Source: Mariprofundus ferrooxydans PV-1
GTDB lineage: Bacteria > Pseudomonadota > Zetaproteobacteria > Mariprofundales > Mariprofundaceae
Direction of reading: 5' to 3'
Assembly (NCBI RefSeq): GCF_000153765.1
Contig: NZ_DS022294.1
Coordinates: forward strand, 62,001-126,000
DNA length: 64,000 bases
Both the position numbers and the translations under genes were made by a program. Of this stretch, positions 18,231 through 26,181 are shown piece by piece; the first letter of the stretch is position 1, and each line of letters starts with the position of its first letter. A model generated the notes under the pieces. That model searched no databases. It was not told the DNA's origin and worked only from the letters and a program-made list of their open reading frames with translations.

Positions 18231-18776
18231 CTATTTCTGCGGACCACTGGAAACCAAAACCTTGGCGGGCCGTATCAAACGCCCGTGCAGGCTGTATCCG
18301 GCCACATGCTGGGCGACCACGGTACCTTCCGGCTCATCGCTGGGCATCTGCGTCAGTGCTTCATGCCAGTTCGGATCAAACTGCTGACCGACCGCATCAA
18401 TACGTTCAACGTGGAAGCGTTTCATCAGGTCATGCCAGCTGTTGAGAGTCAGTTGCACCCCTTCGCGTAGCGCCTCCTCGTTTCCTGCTTCCACTTCCAG
18501 CGCCCGCTCCATATTATCAGCCACATCCAGCAGCGCCGAGGCAAACTTCTCGATGCCGAATTTGTGTGCATCGGCCACCTGTCGCTCACTACGTTTGCGC
18601 AGATTTTCCATCTCCGCATGTGTGCGCAGCAGCCGGTCTTTCAGCTCATTATTCTCCTGCTGTAGCTGCTCAAGCGGATCCACTGCATCGTCCACCGTAA
18701 CTTCATCAACATCAACGGCCGCATCCAACTCCTGCGACTCTTTCTGCTTACCGGATTCCTTACGCTTGTCGCTCAA
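18231..18776 (-). CDS. grpE: Nucleotide exchange factor GrpE
   Basis: 181 residues. The acidic N-terminus is followed by a long helix (LEQLQQENNELKDRLLRTHAEMENLRKR) and the C-terminal beta-domain (FDPNWHEALTQMPS, GTVVAQHVAGY, LIRPAKVLV). It releases ADP from DnaK. An AGGAGG Shine-Dalgarno lies just before the ATG. It is the first gene of the chaperone unit; hrcA is not beside it. Confidence 0.97.
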   Translation of the reverse strand: MSDKRKESGKQKESQELDAAVDVDEVTVDDAVDPLEQLQQENNELKDRLLRTHAEMENLRKRSERQVADAHKFGIEKFASALLDVADNMERALEVEAGNEEALREGVQLTLNSWHDLMKRFHVERIDAVGQQFDPNWHEALTQMPSDEPEGTVVAQHVAGYSLHGRLIRPAKVLVSSGPQK

Positions 18777-18855
18777 ACCATCCTCCTCAAATTCACTATG
18801 CGGGGATTATCCCTGCTCCATCTCTCACTTATGATTCCTGCAAGACCGCCCCTGT

Positions 18856-18884
18856 GTAGGGACATTAAACTGCGCTTTCAAGTG
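18856..18884 (-). promoter_or_regulatory. Sigma-32-like promoter of grpE
   Basis: On the minus strand CACTTGAA (18877-18884) is followed after 15 bases by CCCTACA (18861 down to 18855). The -35 is a perfect CTTGAA and the -10 is a weaker match to CCCCAT. It lies about 80 bases before the grpE start. The spacing equals that of the dnaK promoter. Confidence 0.6.
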
Positions 18885-19018
18885 CGTTCGCCCACAAAAG
18901 ATCATCCTTAGGATATCAGAAGGACTCATACGCATAGTCTCATAAGCACTCTGTCGATTGATTTCCCCCTCAACACTCACGAGGTGCAGTCGGACAACCG
19001 GCGAGGTAGATTACCGGC

Positions 19019-19483
19019 ATGATCGAGATCCGCATCGCCGAACAGCAGCTTCACCATCGCCGAGCTACCGGCGTGTGGTATAGTTATCCGATATCTACCG
19101 CAGCCCGGGGTACAGGCAATCAGCGGGACAGCCTGCAAACACCACTCGGCCACCATCGCATTGCAGCCATGATTGGAGCCGATGCGCCGATATTCACCGC
19201 TTTTAAGGCACGCAAACCATTTACCATCTTCGACCCGTTACATGACGACCCGGAGCGCGACTGGATACTCTCCCGTATTCTCTGGCTTGGCGGCTGCGAA
19301 ACCGGCAAAAACCGGCGCGGAGCAGTTGATACACTCTCCCGCTATATCTATATCCACGGCACCCACGCCGAAGCGCTGGCAGGTACCCCCGCCTCCCACG
19401 GCTGCATCCGCATGCGTAACGCTGATATCATTGAACTCTTCGCACATGTACGCATAAATGAAAGGGTCAACATTCGCCCCTGA
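19019..19483 (+). CDS. L,D-transpeptidase-like YkuD protein
   Basis: 154 residues forming essentially one YkuD domain. The catalytic signature HGT (His113) followed by SHGCIRM (His127, Cys129) is complete. These enzymes form 3-3 peptide cross-links in peptidoglycan or attach lipoproteins to it. No signal peptide or membrane helix is seen from this start, and no longer in-frame start is evident, so the route to the periplasm is unclear. The Shine-Dalgarno is weak (GAGG). Confidence 0.8.
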   Translation: MIEIRIAEQQLHHRRATGVWYSYPISTAARGTGNQRDSLQTPLGHHRIAAMIGADAPIFTAFKARKPFTIFDPLHDDPERDWILSRILWLGGCETGKNRRGAVDTLSRYIYIHGTHAEALAGTPASHGCIRMRNADIIELFAHVRINERVNIRP

Positions 19484-19966
19484 ACCAGGGCAATCGCATT
19501 AAAACGACTCTTTATTCATTGTGCTTAATATTCAATCCGTAGCCATGCTGCAGCTGGTCGGAATATTGCAAGTAAGGACTTGTATCAGCCATGGACTGTT
19601 GGTGTTGTTTAACAAATCCTCCTTTTAGATCTGCCTCGGCATGAATATTTTAGCGGAGTAGAGCGGCGGAGCCGTGGCCGTTAAAATGTTTATGCCGAGG
19701 GCACCCGAAGGGCAGAGATAGCGGAGGCGGCTTTCTTTCGTCCTTTCTTTGCCGCCAAAGAAAGGACAAATATATCTCATATACATTGCGCCAGCCTGGG
19801 GGCACCCATCTATTCAATATTGCTTGACTACAATATTTTAATGGATTGTCCTGCCGCCCAGACATCGTGCCTTATCCCCGTGCTGCCGGGCTGTCGGGAT
19901 GAGCCCCGGTTTGCCCGAACAGGCCTCTGACGCTATGATCCACCCCCCAATTGAAGGAGTTCGTCT
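19484..19966. other. Non-coding gap with inverted repeats before pycA
   Basis: A 483-base gap without a convincing gene. A CCCTG-AAC-CAGGG hairpin overlaps the end of the transpeptidase gene. The centre (19631-19767) is a compound inverted-repeat element, listed separately. The rest is AT-rich. A minus-strand ORF across the centre is considered a by-product of the repeat. Confidence 0.6.
19632..19767. repeat. Compound inverted-repeat element
   Basis: Two palindromic parts lie side by side. The first has arms TGCCTCGGCAT (19632-19642) and ATGCCGAGGGCA (19692-19703), with inner arms ATTTTA/TAAAAT (19647-19652, 19682-19687) and a GC-rich core. The second is a perfect 11-base inverted repeat, GTCCTTTCTTT/AAAGAAAGGAC (19740-19750, 19757-19767), around a GCCGCC loop. 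The second part resembles the TTTCTTTGCNNNNGCAAAGAAA-type intergenic elements found in several proteobacteria. It may be a mobile repeat (REP/MITE-like) or a bidirectional terminator. Confidence 0.6.
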
Positions 19967-21385
19967 TTGTTTAAACGTATTCTGGTAGCCAACCGTGGTG
20001 AGTGTGCCATTCGAATTATCCGTTCATGTCGTGAGCTGGGTATCGAATCGGTTGCCATCTATTCTGAAGCTGATGCCCATGCCCTGCATGTGAAAAAAGC
20101 CGATCGCGCTGTGATGATCGGTCCTGATCCGGTCAAGAGCTATCTGAACATTCACAGGATAGTCGGCGTCGCACTGGACTCCGGTTGCGATGCTGTACAT
20201 CCGGGCTACGGCTTCCTCTCTGAAAACGATGAATTTGCGCGGGCGATTATCGATGCAGGACTGACCTATATCGGCCCCTCCCCCGACGCAATCCGTGATA
20301 TGGGTAGCAAGACCAAGGCACGCGAATCGATGATTGCCGCCGGCGTTCCGGTGATTCCCGGTTCGGACGGAGCTCTCAACAATGTCGATGAGGCGCTGGA
20401 GCTGGCGCATAAAATGGGTTACCCGGTCATGCTCAAGGCGGCGGCCGGCGGCGGCGGACGCGGCATTCGTCGCTGCGACAGCGATGCTCAACTGCGCGAA
20501 AATTATGTCGTAACCCAGCGCGAAGCGATGGCTGCATTCGGCTCCGATATCCTGTTCATGGAAAAATGCATTGTCGAACCGCATCATATTGAATTCCAGG
20601 TTCTGGCCGACAGTCATGGCAATACCGTGCACCTGTTTGAACGCGACTGCTCAATTCAGCGACGTAACCAGAAGCTGATCGAAATTGCCCCGAGCAACTT
20701 TCTCACCCCCAAGCTGCGTGAGAGCATGGGCGCCATTGCGGTCAAGGCAGCTCAGGCTGTGGGCTATGTCAATGCCGGTACCGTCGAATTTCTGGTCGAC
20801 AAGGACAGAAACTTCTGGTTCATGGAGATGAACACCCGCCTGCAGGTGGAGCATACCATCACCGAAACCATTACCGGCGTCGATATTGTCGCCCAGCAGA
20901 TCTCGATTGCAGCAGGTGAAGCCCTTCCCTTCACGCAGGCGGATCTGAGCTTCCGTGGCTTTGCCATCGAGTTTCGCATCAATGCCGAAGATCCGAAAAA
21001 CAACTTCCTGCCGATGCCCGGTCGTATTACCCGCTATATATCTCCCGGCGGCATGGGTGTGCGCGTGGATGGCTGCGTCTATGCCGGCTACGAAATCCCG
21101 CCCTACTACGATTCGATGTGTGCCAAACTGACGGTATCCGGTCTGAACTGGCATAACACCGTCATGCGGGCCCAGCGTGCACTCGGCGAATACGATATTC
21201 GCGGCATGAAAACCACGCTACCGTTTTACCGTACTATCGCCTCATCGGAAGTGTTCATGCAGGGTGAATTCAACACCGGCTTTATGGATCAGCATCCGGA
21301 GCTGCTGGATTACAACGATAATGAGCGGCGTGAAGATATCGCTGCTGCGGTGGCGATGGCCATCGCCGTGCATGCCGGCCTGTAA
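19967..21385 (+). CDS. pycA: Pyruvate carboxylase subunit A (biotin carboxylase)
   Basis: 472 residues from a TTG start (FKRILVANRGE follows, the invariant family start), with GGAG upstream. The ATP-grasp fold shows HPGYGFLSEN, the glycine-rich AAAGGGGRGIR loop, FLVDKDRNFWFMEMNTRLQVEH and EFRINAEDP. It carboxylates biotin carried by the partner protein using ATP and bicarbonate. The gene 90 bases downstream encodes a pyruvate carboxyltransferase with a biotinyl domain, which favours a two-subunit pyruvate carboxylase over acetyl-CoA carboxylase AccC. It would supply oxaloacetate. Confidence 0.9.
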   Translation: MFKRILVANRGECAIRIIRSCRELGIESVAIYSEADAHALHVKKADRAVMIGPDPVKSYLNIHRIVGVALDSGCDAVHPGYGFLSENDEFARAIIDAGLTYIGPSPDAIRDMGSKTKARESMIAAGVPVIPGSDGALNNVDEALELAHKMGYPVMLKAAAGGGGRGIRRCDSDAQLRENYVVTQREAMAAFGSDILFMEKCIVEPHHIEFQVLADSHGNTVHLFERDCSIQRRNQKLIEIAPSNFLTPKLRESMGAIAVKAAQAVGYVNAGTVEFLVDKDRNFWFMEMNTRLQVEHTITETITGVDIVAQQISIAAGEALPFTQADLSFRGFAIEFRINAEDPKNNFLPMPGRITRYISPGGMGVRVDGCVYAGYEIPPYYDSMCAKLTVSGLNWHNTVMRAQRALGEYDIRGMKTTLPFYRTIASSEVFMQGEFNTGFMDQHPELLDYNDNERREDIAAAVAMAIAVHAGL

Positions 21386-21474
21386 TCGGGTCGGGAAGGT
21401 TAACGTCGCTGGCACGCCCGTGTGCCAACATGCGGATAAGCAAACACAACATCGCGTAAAAAAGGTATAGAGAT

Positions 21475-23328
21475 ATGACTGACACAAAGAAAAAACTGGC
21501 AATTACCGAACTGGCTCTGCGTGACGGACATCAGTCGCTGCTGGCTACGCGTATGCGGCTCGACGACATGCTGCCGATTTGCGAGAAGCTCGATACTATC
21601 GGCTACTGGTCGATTGAAGCGTGGGGCGGCGCGACCTTCGATACCTGCCTGCGCTACCTGAAAGAGGGTCCGTGGGTACGCTTGCGTGAGCTGAACAAGG
21701 CGCTGCCGAACACACCCATCCAGATGCTGCTGCGCGGCCAGAACCTGCTTGGCTACCGTCATTATGCCGACGATGTGGTGAAGAAGTTTGTCGATATGGC
21801 TGCCGCCAACGGCGTTGACGTATTCCGTGTATTCGATGCAATGAATGACCTGCGCAATGTGCGTACGGCCGTGAATCAGGTCAAAGCCAACGACAAGCAC
21901 GCCGAGGGCACCATCTGCTACACCACCAGCCCGGTACATACGCTGGAATACTTTATCGATCTGGGTAAGGGCTTCGAAGATATGGGCTGCGACACGCTGG
22001 CGATCAAGGATATGGCGGGACTGCTTACGCCGACGGCTACGCGTGAACTGATCCTGGCCCTGAAACAGTCTGTCTCCATCCCGCTGCATCTGCACTCCCA
22101 CGCAACAGCCGGCGTGGCCGAGATGGTACAGTGGGAAGCGGTGCATGCCGGTTGCGACATCATCGATACCGCCATCAGCCCGCTGGCCGGCGGCACCAGC
22201 CATCCACCGACAGAAGCCATGGTCGCGGCCTTTGCCGGTACTGAATACGACACAGGTCTGAATCTGGTAGCGTTGCAGGAAATCGCCGCCTACTTCAAGG
22301 AAGTGCGTAAAAAATATGCCCGTTTTGAATCCGATTCAACCGGCGTGGACACCCGCGTATTCGTCAACCAGATCCCTGGCGGCATGATCTCCAATCTGGC
22401 CAATCAGCTACGTGATCAGGGCGCACAGGATAAGATGGACGCCGTGCTCGATGAAATTCCACGCGTCCGCAAGGATTTCGGCTACCCGCCACTGGTCACA
22501 CCAACCAGCCAGATTGTCGGCACCCAGGCCGTGCTCAATGTCATGTCCGGCAAGAAATACAAGGTCATTACCAACGAGACGCGCGACTACCTGAAAGGCT
22601 TGTATGGCCGTGCACTCGGCGAAATCAATGAAGAGGTGCGCAAGCTGGCCATCGGCGATGAAGAGCCGATTGATATCCGTCCTGCCGACCTGCTGGTGCC
22701 TGAGCTCGATGCCCTGACCCGTGAAGTCGGTGATCGGGCTACTTCGGTGGAGGATGTACTCTCCTATGCCCTGTTCCCGACCATTGCTCTGGAGTTTTTC
22801 GAAGAGCGGGCCAGCGGTCAGTTCAAACCTGAATCACTGGACACGCCTCTGGAAGCCAGTTCCACACCTGAGGTTGTTACCGCACCGTCCCTGGCGCCTA
22901 CCGAATTCAACATCATCATTCATGGTGAAGAATACCATATCAAGATCGAAGGTTCCGGTCACAAGAGCGATGATGTGCGTCCGTTTTATGTCAAGGTGGA
23001 TAATGTACTGGAAGAGGTCACCGTTGAGACGCTGACCGAGGTCGTACCTACCCATAACGGCAATTTTGATGTCAGCAAGGCATCCAAGGGTTCACGCAGG
23101 CCGAAAGCAACCAGCGACAGCGATGTAACAACGGCCATGCCGGGTCGTATCGTGGCGATCAATGTCGCCATCGGCGACCAGGTAGAAGCCGGCACCACCG
23201 TCCTGACCGTGGAAGCGATGAAGATGGAAAATCAGGTGCATGCACCGGTTTCCGGTACGGTCACCGCCATCAATGTCGCAGTCGGCGATAGCGTCAATCC
23301 CGATGAGTGCCTGATGCAGATCGACTGA
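21475..23328 (+). CDS. pycB: Pyruvate carboxylase subunit B (carboxyltransferase plus biotin carrier)
   Basis: 617 residues. The N-terminal HMGL-like TIM barrel has TELALRDGHQSLLATR, the FRVFDAMND segment and HLHSHATAG metal ligands. A carboxylase-conserved region follows, then an Ala/Ser/Pro linker and a C-terminal biotinyl domain with the biotinylated lysine in EAMKMEN. The architecture is that of OadA/PycB. No membrane decarboxylase subunit (OadB/OadG) is nearby, so pyruvate carboxylation is more likely than sodium-pumping decarboxylation. birA, needed to biotinylate it, is also in this window. Confidence 0.9.
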   Translation: MTDTKKKLAITELALRDGHQSLLATRMRLDDMLPICEKLDTIGYWSIEAWGGATFDTCLRYLKEGPWVRLRELNKALPNTPIQMLLRGQNLLGYRHYADDVVKKFVDMAAANGVDVFRVFDAMNDLRNVRTAVNQVKANDKHAEGTICYTTSPVHTLEYFIDLGKGFEDMGCDTLAIKDMAGLLTPTATRELILALKQSVSIPLHLHSHATAGVAEMVQWEAVHAGCDIIDTAISPLAGGTSHPPTEAMVAAFAGTEYDTGLNLVALQEIAAYFKEVRKKYARFESDSTGVDTRVFVNQIPGGMISNLANQLRDQGAQDKMDAVLDEIPRVRKDFGYPPLVTPTSQIVGTQAVLNVMSGKKYKVITNETRDYLKGLYGRALGEINEEVRKLAIGDEEPIDIRPADLLVPELDALTREVGDRATSVEDVLSYALFPTIALEFFEERASGQFKPESLDTPLEASSTPEVVTAPSLAPTEFNIIIHGEEYHIKIEGSGHKSDDVRPFYVKVDNVLEEVTVETLTEVVPTHNGNFDVSKASKGSRRPKATSDSDVTTAMPGRIVAINVAIGDQVEAGTTVLTVEAMKMENQVHAPVSGTVTAINVAVGDSVNPDECLMQID

Positions 23329-23341
23329 TTCCTGATACCTG

Positions 23342-23401
23342 TTTCACCACGAAGAGTATGCATTCCGGGTAACCTCTTTCTTCGCGCCCTTCGTGGTGAA
23401 A
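23342..23401. repeat. Perfect 13-base inverted repeat after pycB
   Basis: TTTCACCACGAAG (23342-23354) and CTTCGTGGTGAAA (23389-23401) are exact reverse complements separated by 34 bases. It lies between the convergent pycB and the receiver gene and could act as a transcription barrier for both. It belongs to the same loose ACCACRRAG family as the element near dnaJ. Confidence 0.7.
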
Positions 23402-23449
23402 CGGATTTTCAAATCTCCAATCACGCGCTCGCTTGACGCGCGGACAGGT

Positions 23450-23851
23450 TTAATTGCTCCCGACAGACTGCAGGGAATCAAGACATTGATACAAAGCCCG
23501 GAAATCGATCGGTTTTTCAAACAGCGTTGCGTTGCAGGCTTCAATCTCGATGACCAGATCCGGATCGGCGTAACCGCTCACTACAATGATCGGCAGACAC
23601 TGATCCTGCCTGCGAATCTCACGTATCAAATCACATCCGTTCATCTCCGGCATGCATATATCCGTCATCAGCAGGTCAAAACCACCGGCTGCATGTCGGT
23701 ACAGCTCCAGCGCCCTTTTGCCATCCTCCGCATCCGTCACGTCGAACCCTTTTTTCGTCATTATCTTGACCAACAACTTGCGAACTGCAGTGTCGTCATC
23801 GGCAATCAGTACGCGTCTGTTTTGAAGCGCTTCTGTTATATAATCACTCAT
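23450..23851 (-). CDS. Stand-alone response-regulator receiver protein
   Basis: 133 residues from the ATG at 23851, which overlaps the preceding gene's stop (ATGA) and has a GAGG Shine-Dalgarno; a GTG at 23860 is also in frame. It is a single CheY-like domain with the acidic triad ADDD, the phospho-acceptor in MTDICMPEM, VSGYA (Ser switch) and the conserved Lys in FEKPI. No output domain is present, so it probably passes a signal by protein contact. Its partner kinase is not adjacent. Confidence 0.88.
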   Translation of the reverse strand: MSDYITEALQNRRVLIADDDTAVRKLLVKIMTKKGFDVTDAEDGKRALELYRHAAGGFDLLMTDICMPEMNGCDLIREIRRQDQCLPIIVVSGYADPDLVIEIEACNATLFEKPIDFRALYQCLDSLQSVGSN

Positions 23852-24285
23852 ACGCCGCACCTCTCCCGCCTCTCTAAAAGACCGGGGGCAATGCCGGCCG
23901 CCATGCCGCGGCTGGTATCGATATCATGACTGTCATTGGCCAGATAAAAATAGCCGCGGCATCCGCCCAGATCACGCGCCAGTTTTTTCCGGTACCCGTC
24001 ATCAATCGGGGTAACCGCATAGGTTTCAATCGATCGATCATGATGGTGACAGTATGACAGTACGCCCAGTCCTCCCAGATCCACGCCATCAATGTCGGCA
24101 ATCACTGCATCGATATTTTCCCGCAGCATCCGCTCATAGGCCTCACGATCACTGTGCACCTGAGAGATTTTCCACCCATGCGACTCCAGCAACATGGCAA
24201 GCTGCTCCCCTGTGTGGGCATCTCCGGTCAGGATCAGACATTTTTTCCATCGTTTTTGCCTCTGATCGTTCATCGGTGAAAACAT
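23848..24285 (-). CDS. Degenerate receiver-like (pseudo-receiver) protein
   Basis: 145 residues. The order of strands and helices resembles a receiver domain: LILTGDAHTG, a helix, WKISQVHSD, a helix, AVIADIDGVD, and so on. The acidic pocket is reduced (one Asp after strand 1) and the conserved Lys after strand 5 is not evident. The C-terminal part (GCRGYFYLANDSHDID...) is unlike standard receivers. It overlaps its neighbours on both sides, so the three small genes 24503-23450 form one operon. Function unknown; it may be a phosphorylation-independent binding partner. Confidence 0.6.
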   Translation of the reverse strand: MFSPMNDQRQKRWKKCLILTGDAHTGEQLAMLLESHGWKISQVHSDREAYERMLRENIDAVIADIDGVDLGGLGVLSYCHHHDRSIETYAVTPIDDGYRKKLARDLGGCRGYFYLANDSHDIDTSRGMAAGIAPGLLERRERCGV

Positions 24286-24503
24286 CAGGCCTGGTTGAGC
24301 AGCAAGCGGTTAATTTCATCCTCGGCCGCCAGCCAGTCCAGCATCGCATCTCCCCCGTTAAAGCCCCGCGCCAGCGCACGGTAATAGGCCGATTCCGCGA
24401 TCATCTGCTCGCGCATATCAGCATTCAGACGGCCGACGTTGTGTTGCACCCTGTTGCCGGGCTTCCTGCGATTTACACCTTTCTCTTTCGTCGTACTGCG
24501 CAT
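24285..24503 (-). CDS. DUF2934-like small protein
   Basis: 72 residues. A basic N-terminal tail is followed by a helical segment (about 28-70, with AESAYYRALARGF, MLDWLAAEDEI) that follows the DUF2934 pattern of I-x-x-x-A-Y-x-x-A-x-x-R-G followed by D-W-L-x-A-E. The stop codon shares one base with the next gene's start (TGATG). The family function is not known to me; members are often found near signalling genes. Confidence 0.65.
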   Translation of the reverse strand: MRSTTKEKGVNRRKPGNRVQHNVGRLNADMREQMIAESAYYRALARGFNGGDAMLDWLAAEDEINRLLLNQA

Positions 24504-24925
24504 CCTCTCTCCCTACTACTGTCCATAAAAAAATAACAGCAAGGCTGTCAATGCTTTTACGTCGATATCAATCAATGGTGACACTGCGTCGTTCGCTCTT
24601 TTCATCACCTTCAGGGGATTCGGCCATGGTGTCATCTCCTTTGGCGTGCAGCTTGTCGGTATGCACCTTATCTGCAGGTACATTCTCCCGACTCGACGGC
24701 TGATTGTAGATTAGCTTTGCAGCGATCAGTATCGGAATAATTCTGATCTTTTCTGAACGTGGATGTCGCTACAGGAAAATCAGCCTGAAAGAGAGTACCT
24801 GAGCCGGACAAGATGGCTCACTACTGCATGGAAATGGTCGGCCCAACCGTAATGCATCAAAGATAGACAGAAGCAGACAGGCATTCGTGTGCCCGCCAAG
24901 GAAAGAAAGCCGTTATTTTACCCGC
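24504..24925. other. Gap holding only a doubtful small ORF
   Basis: A 422-base gap between the DUF2934-like gene and the YbaK-type gene. Apart from the small minus-strand frame described at 24568-24768, nothing convincing is seen. Confidence 0.5.
24568..24768 (-). pseudogene. Possible small membrane protein lacking an ordinary start codon
   Basis: A 66-codon open frame on the minus strand reads like real protein: a hydrophobic segment (IRIIPILIAAKLIYN) is followed by a charged tail (NVPADKVHTDKLHAKGDD, MAESPEGDEKSERRS). No ATG, and no GTG or TTG at a suitable place, precedes the hydrophobic part; a CTG lies at 24729. A well-placed GGAG precedes an internal ATG at 24627, which would give only 19 residues. 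It may be a decayed gene, use a rare start, or be chance. Confidence 0.25.
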
Positions 24926-25390
24926 TTAGCAGGCAAAACAGAGGCGTCTCGCGCCCTTTAGCAGCGTCTGGAAGTCCGTGCCGCCTACCCGCACCAGCTC
25001 AACATGATCGCCTGCTTCAAAATAGATGTCGGGCTCATCCAGCAGACTGACTTCGAGCGCCACCTCCAACTGGTATGCCCCGCCGACCGGCGGCACTGCG
25101 CCCGCATCGCAGTCGGGAAACAGTGAGGCGATTTCATCTTCATCGACCAGCTCAAGATTCCGGTCGAGCTGTTCGTTGAGCGTCTCAACAACAATATGCA
25201 GCGGCGATGGCAATACCGCCAGCAGGTAGCCCAGATCATCACGGAGCAGAACCCCTTTGGCGAGTCTGTGTCCGGGAACATGTGCAACTTCCGCGATCAA
25301 CTGACTGGAGACCGAGAAGGGATGCGGCACGGTTTCATAAGCAATGCATGATTGATCCAGATAACGCTTGAGTGTGTTGGCGATAGACAT
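24926..25390 (-). CDS. YbaK/ProX-type aminoacyl-tRNA deacylase-like protein
   Basis: 154 residues from the ATG at 25390, chosen because a perfect AGGAGG lies seven bases before it; 16 further upstream codons are open but not supported. The YbaK fold is seen from SIANTLKRYLDQSCIAYETVPHP through VSSQLIAEVAHVPGHRLAKGVLL to LLKGARRLCFAC, including the conserved Lys of AKGVL. Such proteins hydrolyse mischarged aminoacyl-tRNA in trans; the exact substrate cannot be read from sequence. Confidence 0.85.
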   Translation of the reverse strand: MSIANTLKRYLDQSCIAYETVPHPFSVSSQLIAEVAHVPGHRLAKGVLLRDDLGYLLAVLPSPLHIVVETLNEQLDRNLELVDEDEIASLFPDCDAGAVPPVGGAYQLEVALEVSLLDEPDIYFEAGDHVELVRVGGTDFQTLLKGARRLCFAC

Positions 25391-25527
25391 CAAAGACCTC
25401 CTGTTTATCTCTTCTGGGGCCATAAAAAAGCCGATCATGCAGGTAATCGCTGCTGATAAAGCTCCAGCTCACTATAGCAATATTTTTGCAAATCTGCAGC
25501 AAGTCCAGTCCATCAATCCGGGCGGAC

Positions 25528-26181
25528 TCAACCGCCAGAGAGGATGCCCATGCGTGTAGCGACCTGTACCAGTTCGGCCATCGTCGCCACGCCCAGTTTT
25601 TCCATAATGTGCTGACGATGGGAATAGACGGTCTTCTCGCTCAGATGCAGAGCTGCAGCGATATCGCTCACGCTTCGCCCATCGGTGAGCAGCAAGCATA
25701 CCTCCAACTCGCGCCGGGTCAGCGATGATGGCAGCGGCTTGAGCGTTTCGGAGGCTGAGTGTAGCAAAGGCAGTTGCACGCCCGTTTCATCATCGAGATA
25801 GCGTCTGCCTGCCATCACCTCGTGAATGGCTGAGATGAGTAATCTGGCGCCGCTACGCTTGCAGACGAATCCACGCGCGCCCATCTGCATGGCGCGCTCG
25901 GCCACCATGCCGCTATGCATACTCAGCATCAGAATACGTGCCTCGGGATGTGCCAACAGGATGCGGCGCATGACTTCAAGCCCGCTAATATCAGGCAGGG
26001 AGATGTCCATAATCACGATGTCCGGCAGCCATTTTTCATAATCCCGACAGGCCTGTTTGCCGCTGGCCGATTCGGCCACCACCTGCATCAGGTCGTCTGC
26101 TTCCAGCAGATAGCGAAACCCGATACGCACGACTTCATGATCGTCCACAAGCTGCACGGTAATGGCCCGCGAGCCGCTCAT
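25528..26181 (-). CDS. NarL/UvrY-type response regulator
   Basis: 217 residues. The receiver domain (1-125) has VDDHEVV, phospho-acceptor Asp59 in IMDISLPDISG, and K in CKRS. The LuxR-type helix-turn-helix (about 150-210) reads LTRRELEVCLLLTDGRSVSDIAAALHLSEKTVYSHRQHIMEKLGV. It overlaps the downstream end of the sensor kinase gene by four bases, so the two form a matched pair. Target genes are unknown. Confidence 0.93.
   Translation of the reverse strand: MSGSRAITVQLVDDHEVVRIGFRYLLEADDLMQVVAESASGKQACRDYEKWLPDIVIMDISLPDISGLEVMRRILLAHPEARILMLSMHSGMVAERAMQMGARGFVCKRSGARLLISAIHEVMAGRRYLDDETGVQLPLLHSASETLKPLPSSLTRRELEVCLLLTDGRSVSDIAAALHLSEKTVYSHRQHIMEKLGVATMAELVQVATRMGILSGG

Noticed and set aside
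18932-18945. GCATAGTCTCATAA shared with 39061-39074 upstream of secB, possible common operator
   Set aside because: A 14-base match is expected several times by chance in 64 kb on both strands, and flanking bases do not align further without gaps.
18941-18952. Possible CIRCE element (TAAGCACTC) upstream of grpE
   Set aside because: Only one half-site is present; no inverted partner at nine-base spacing.
19650-19865. Minus-strand ORF of 71 codons in the gap before pycA
   Set aside because: It runs through the palindromic element and has no Shine-Dalgarno or recognisable domain.
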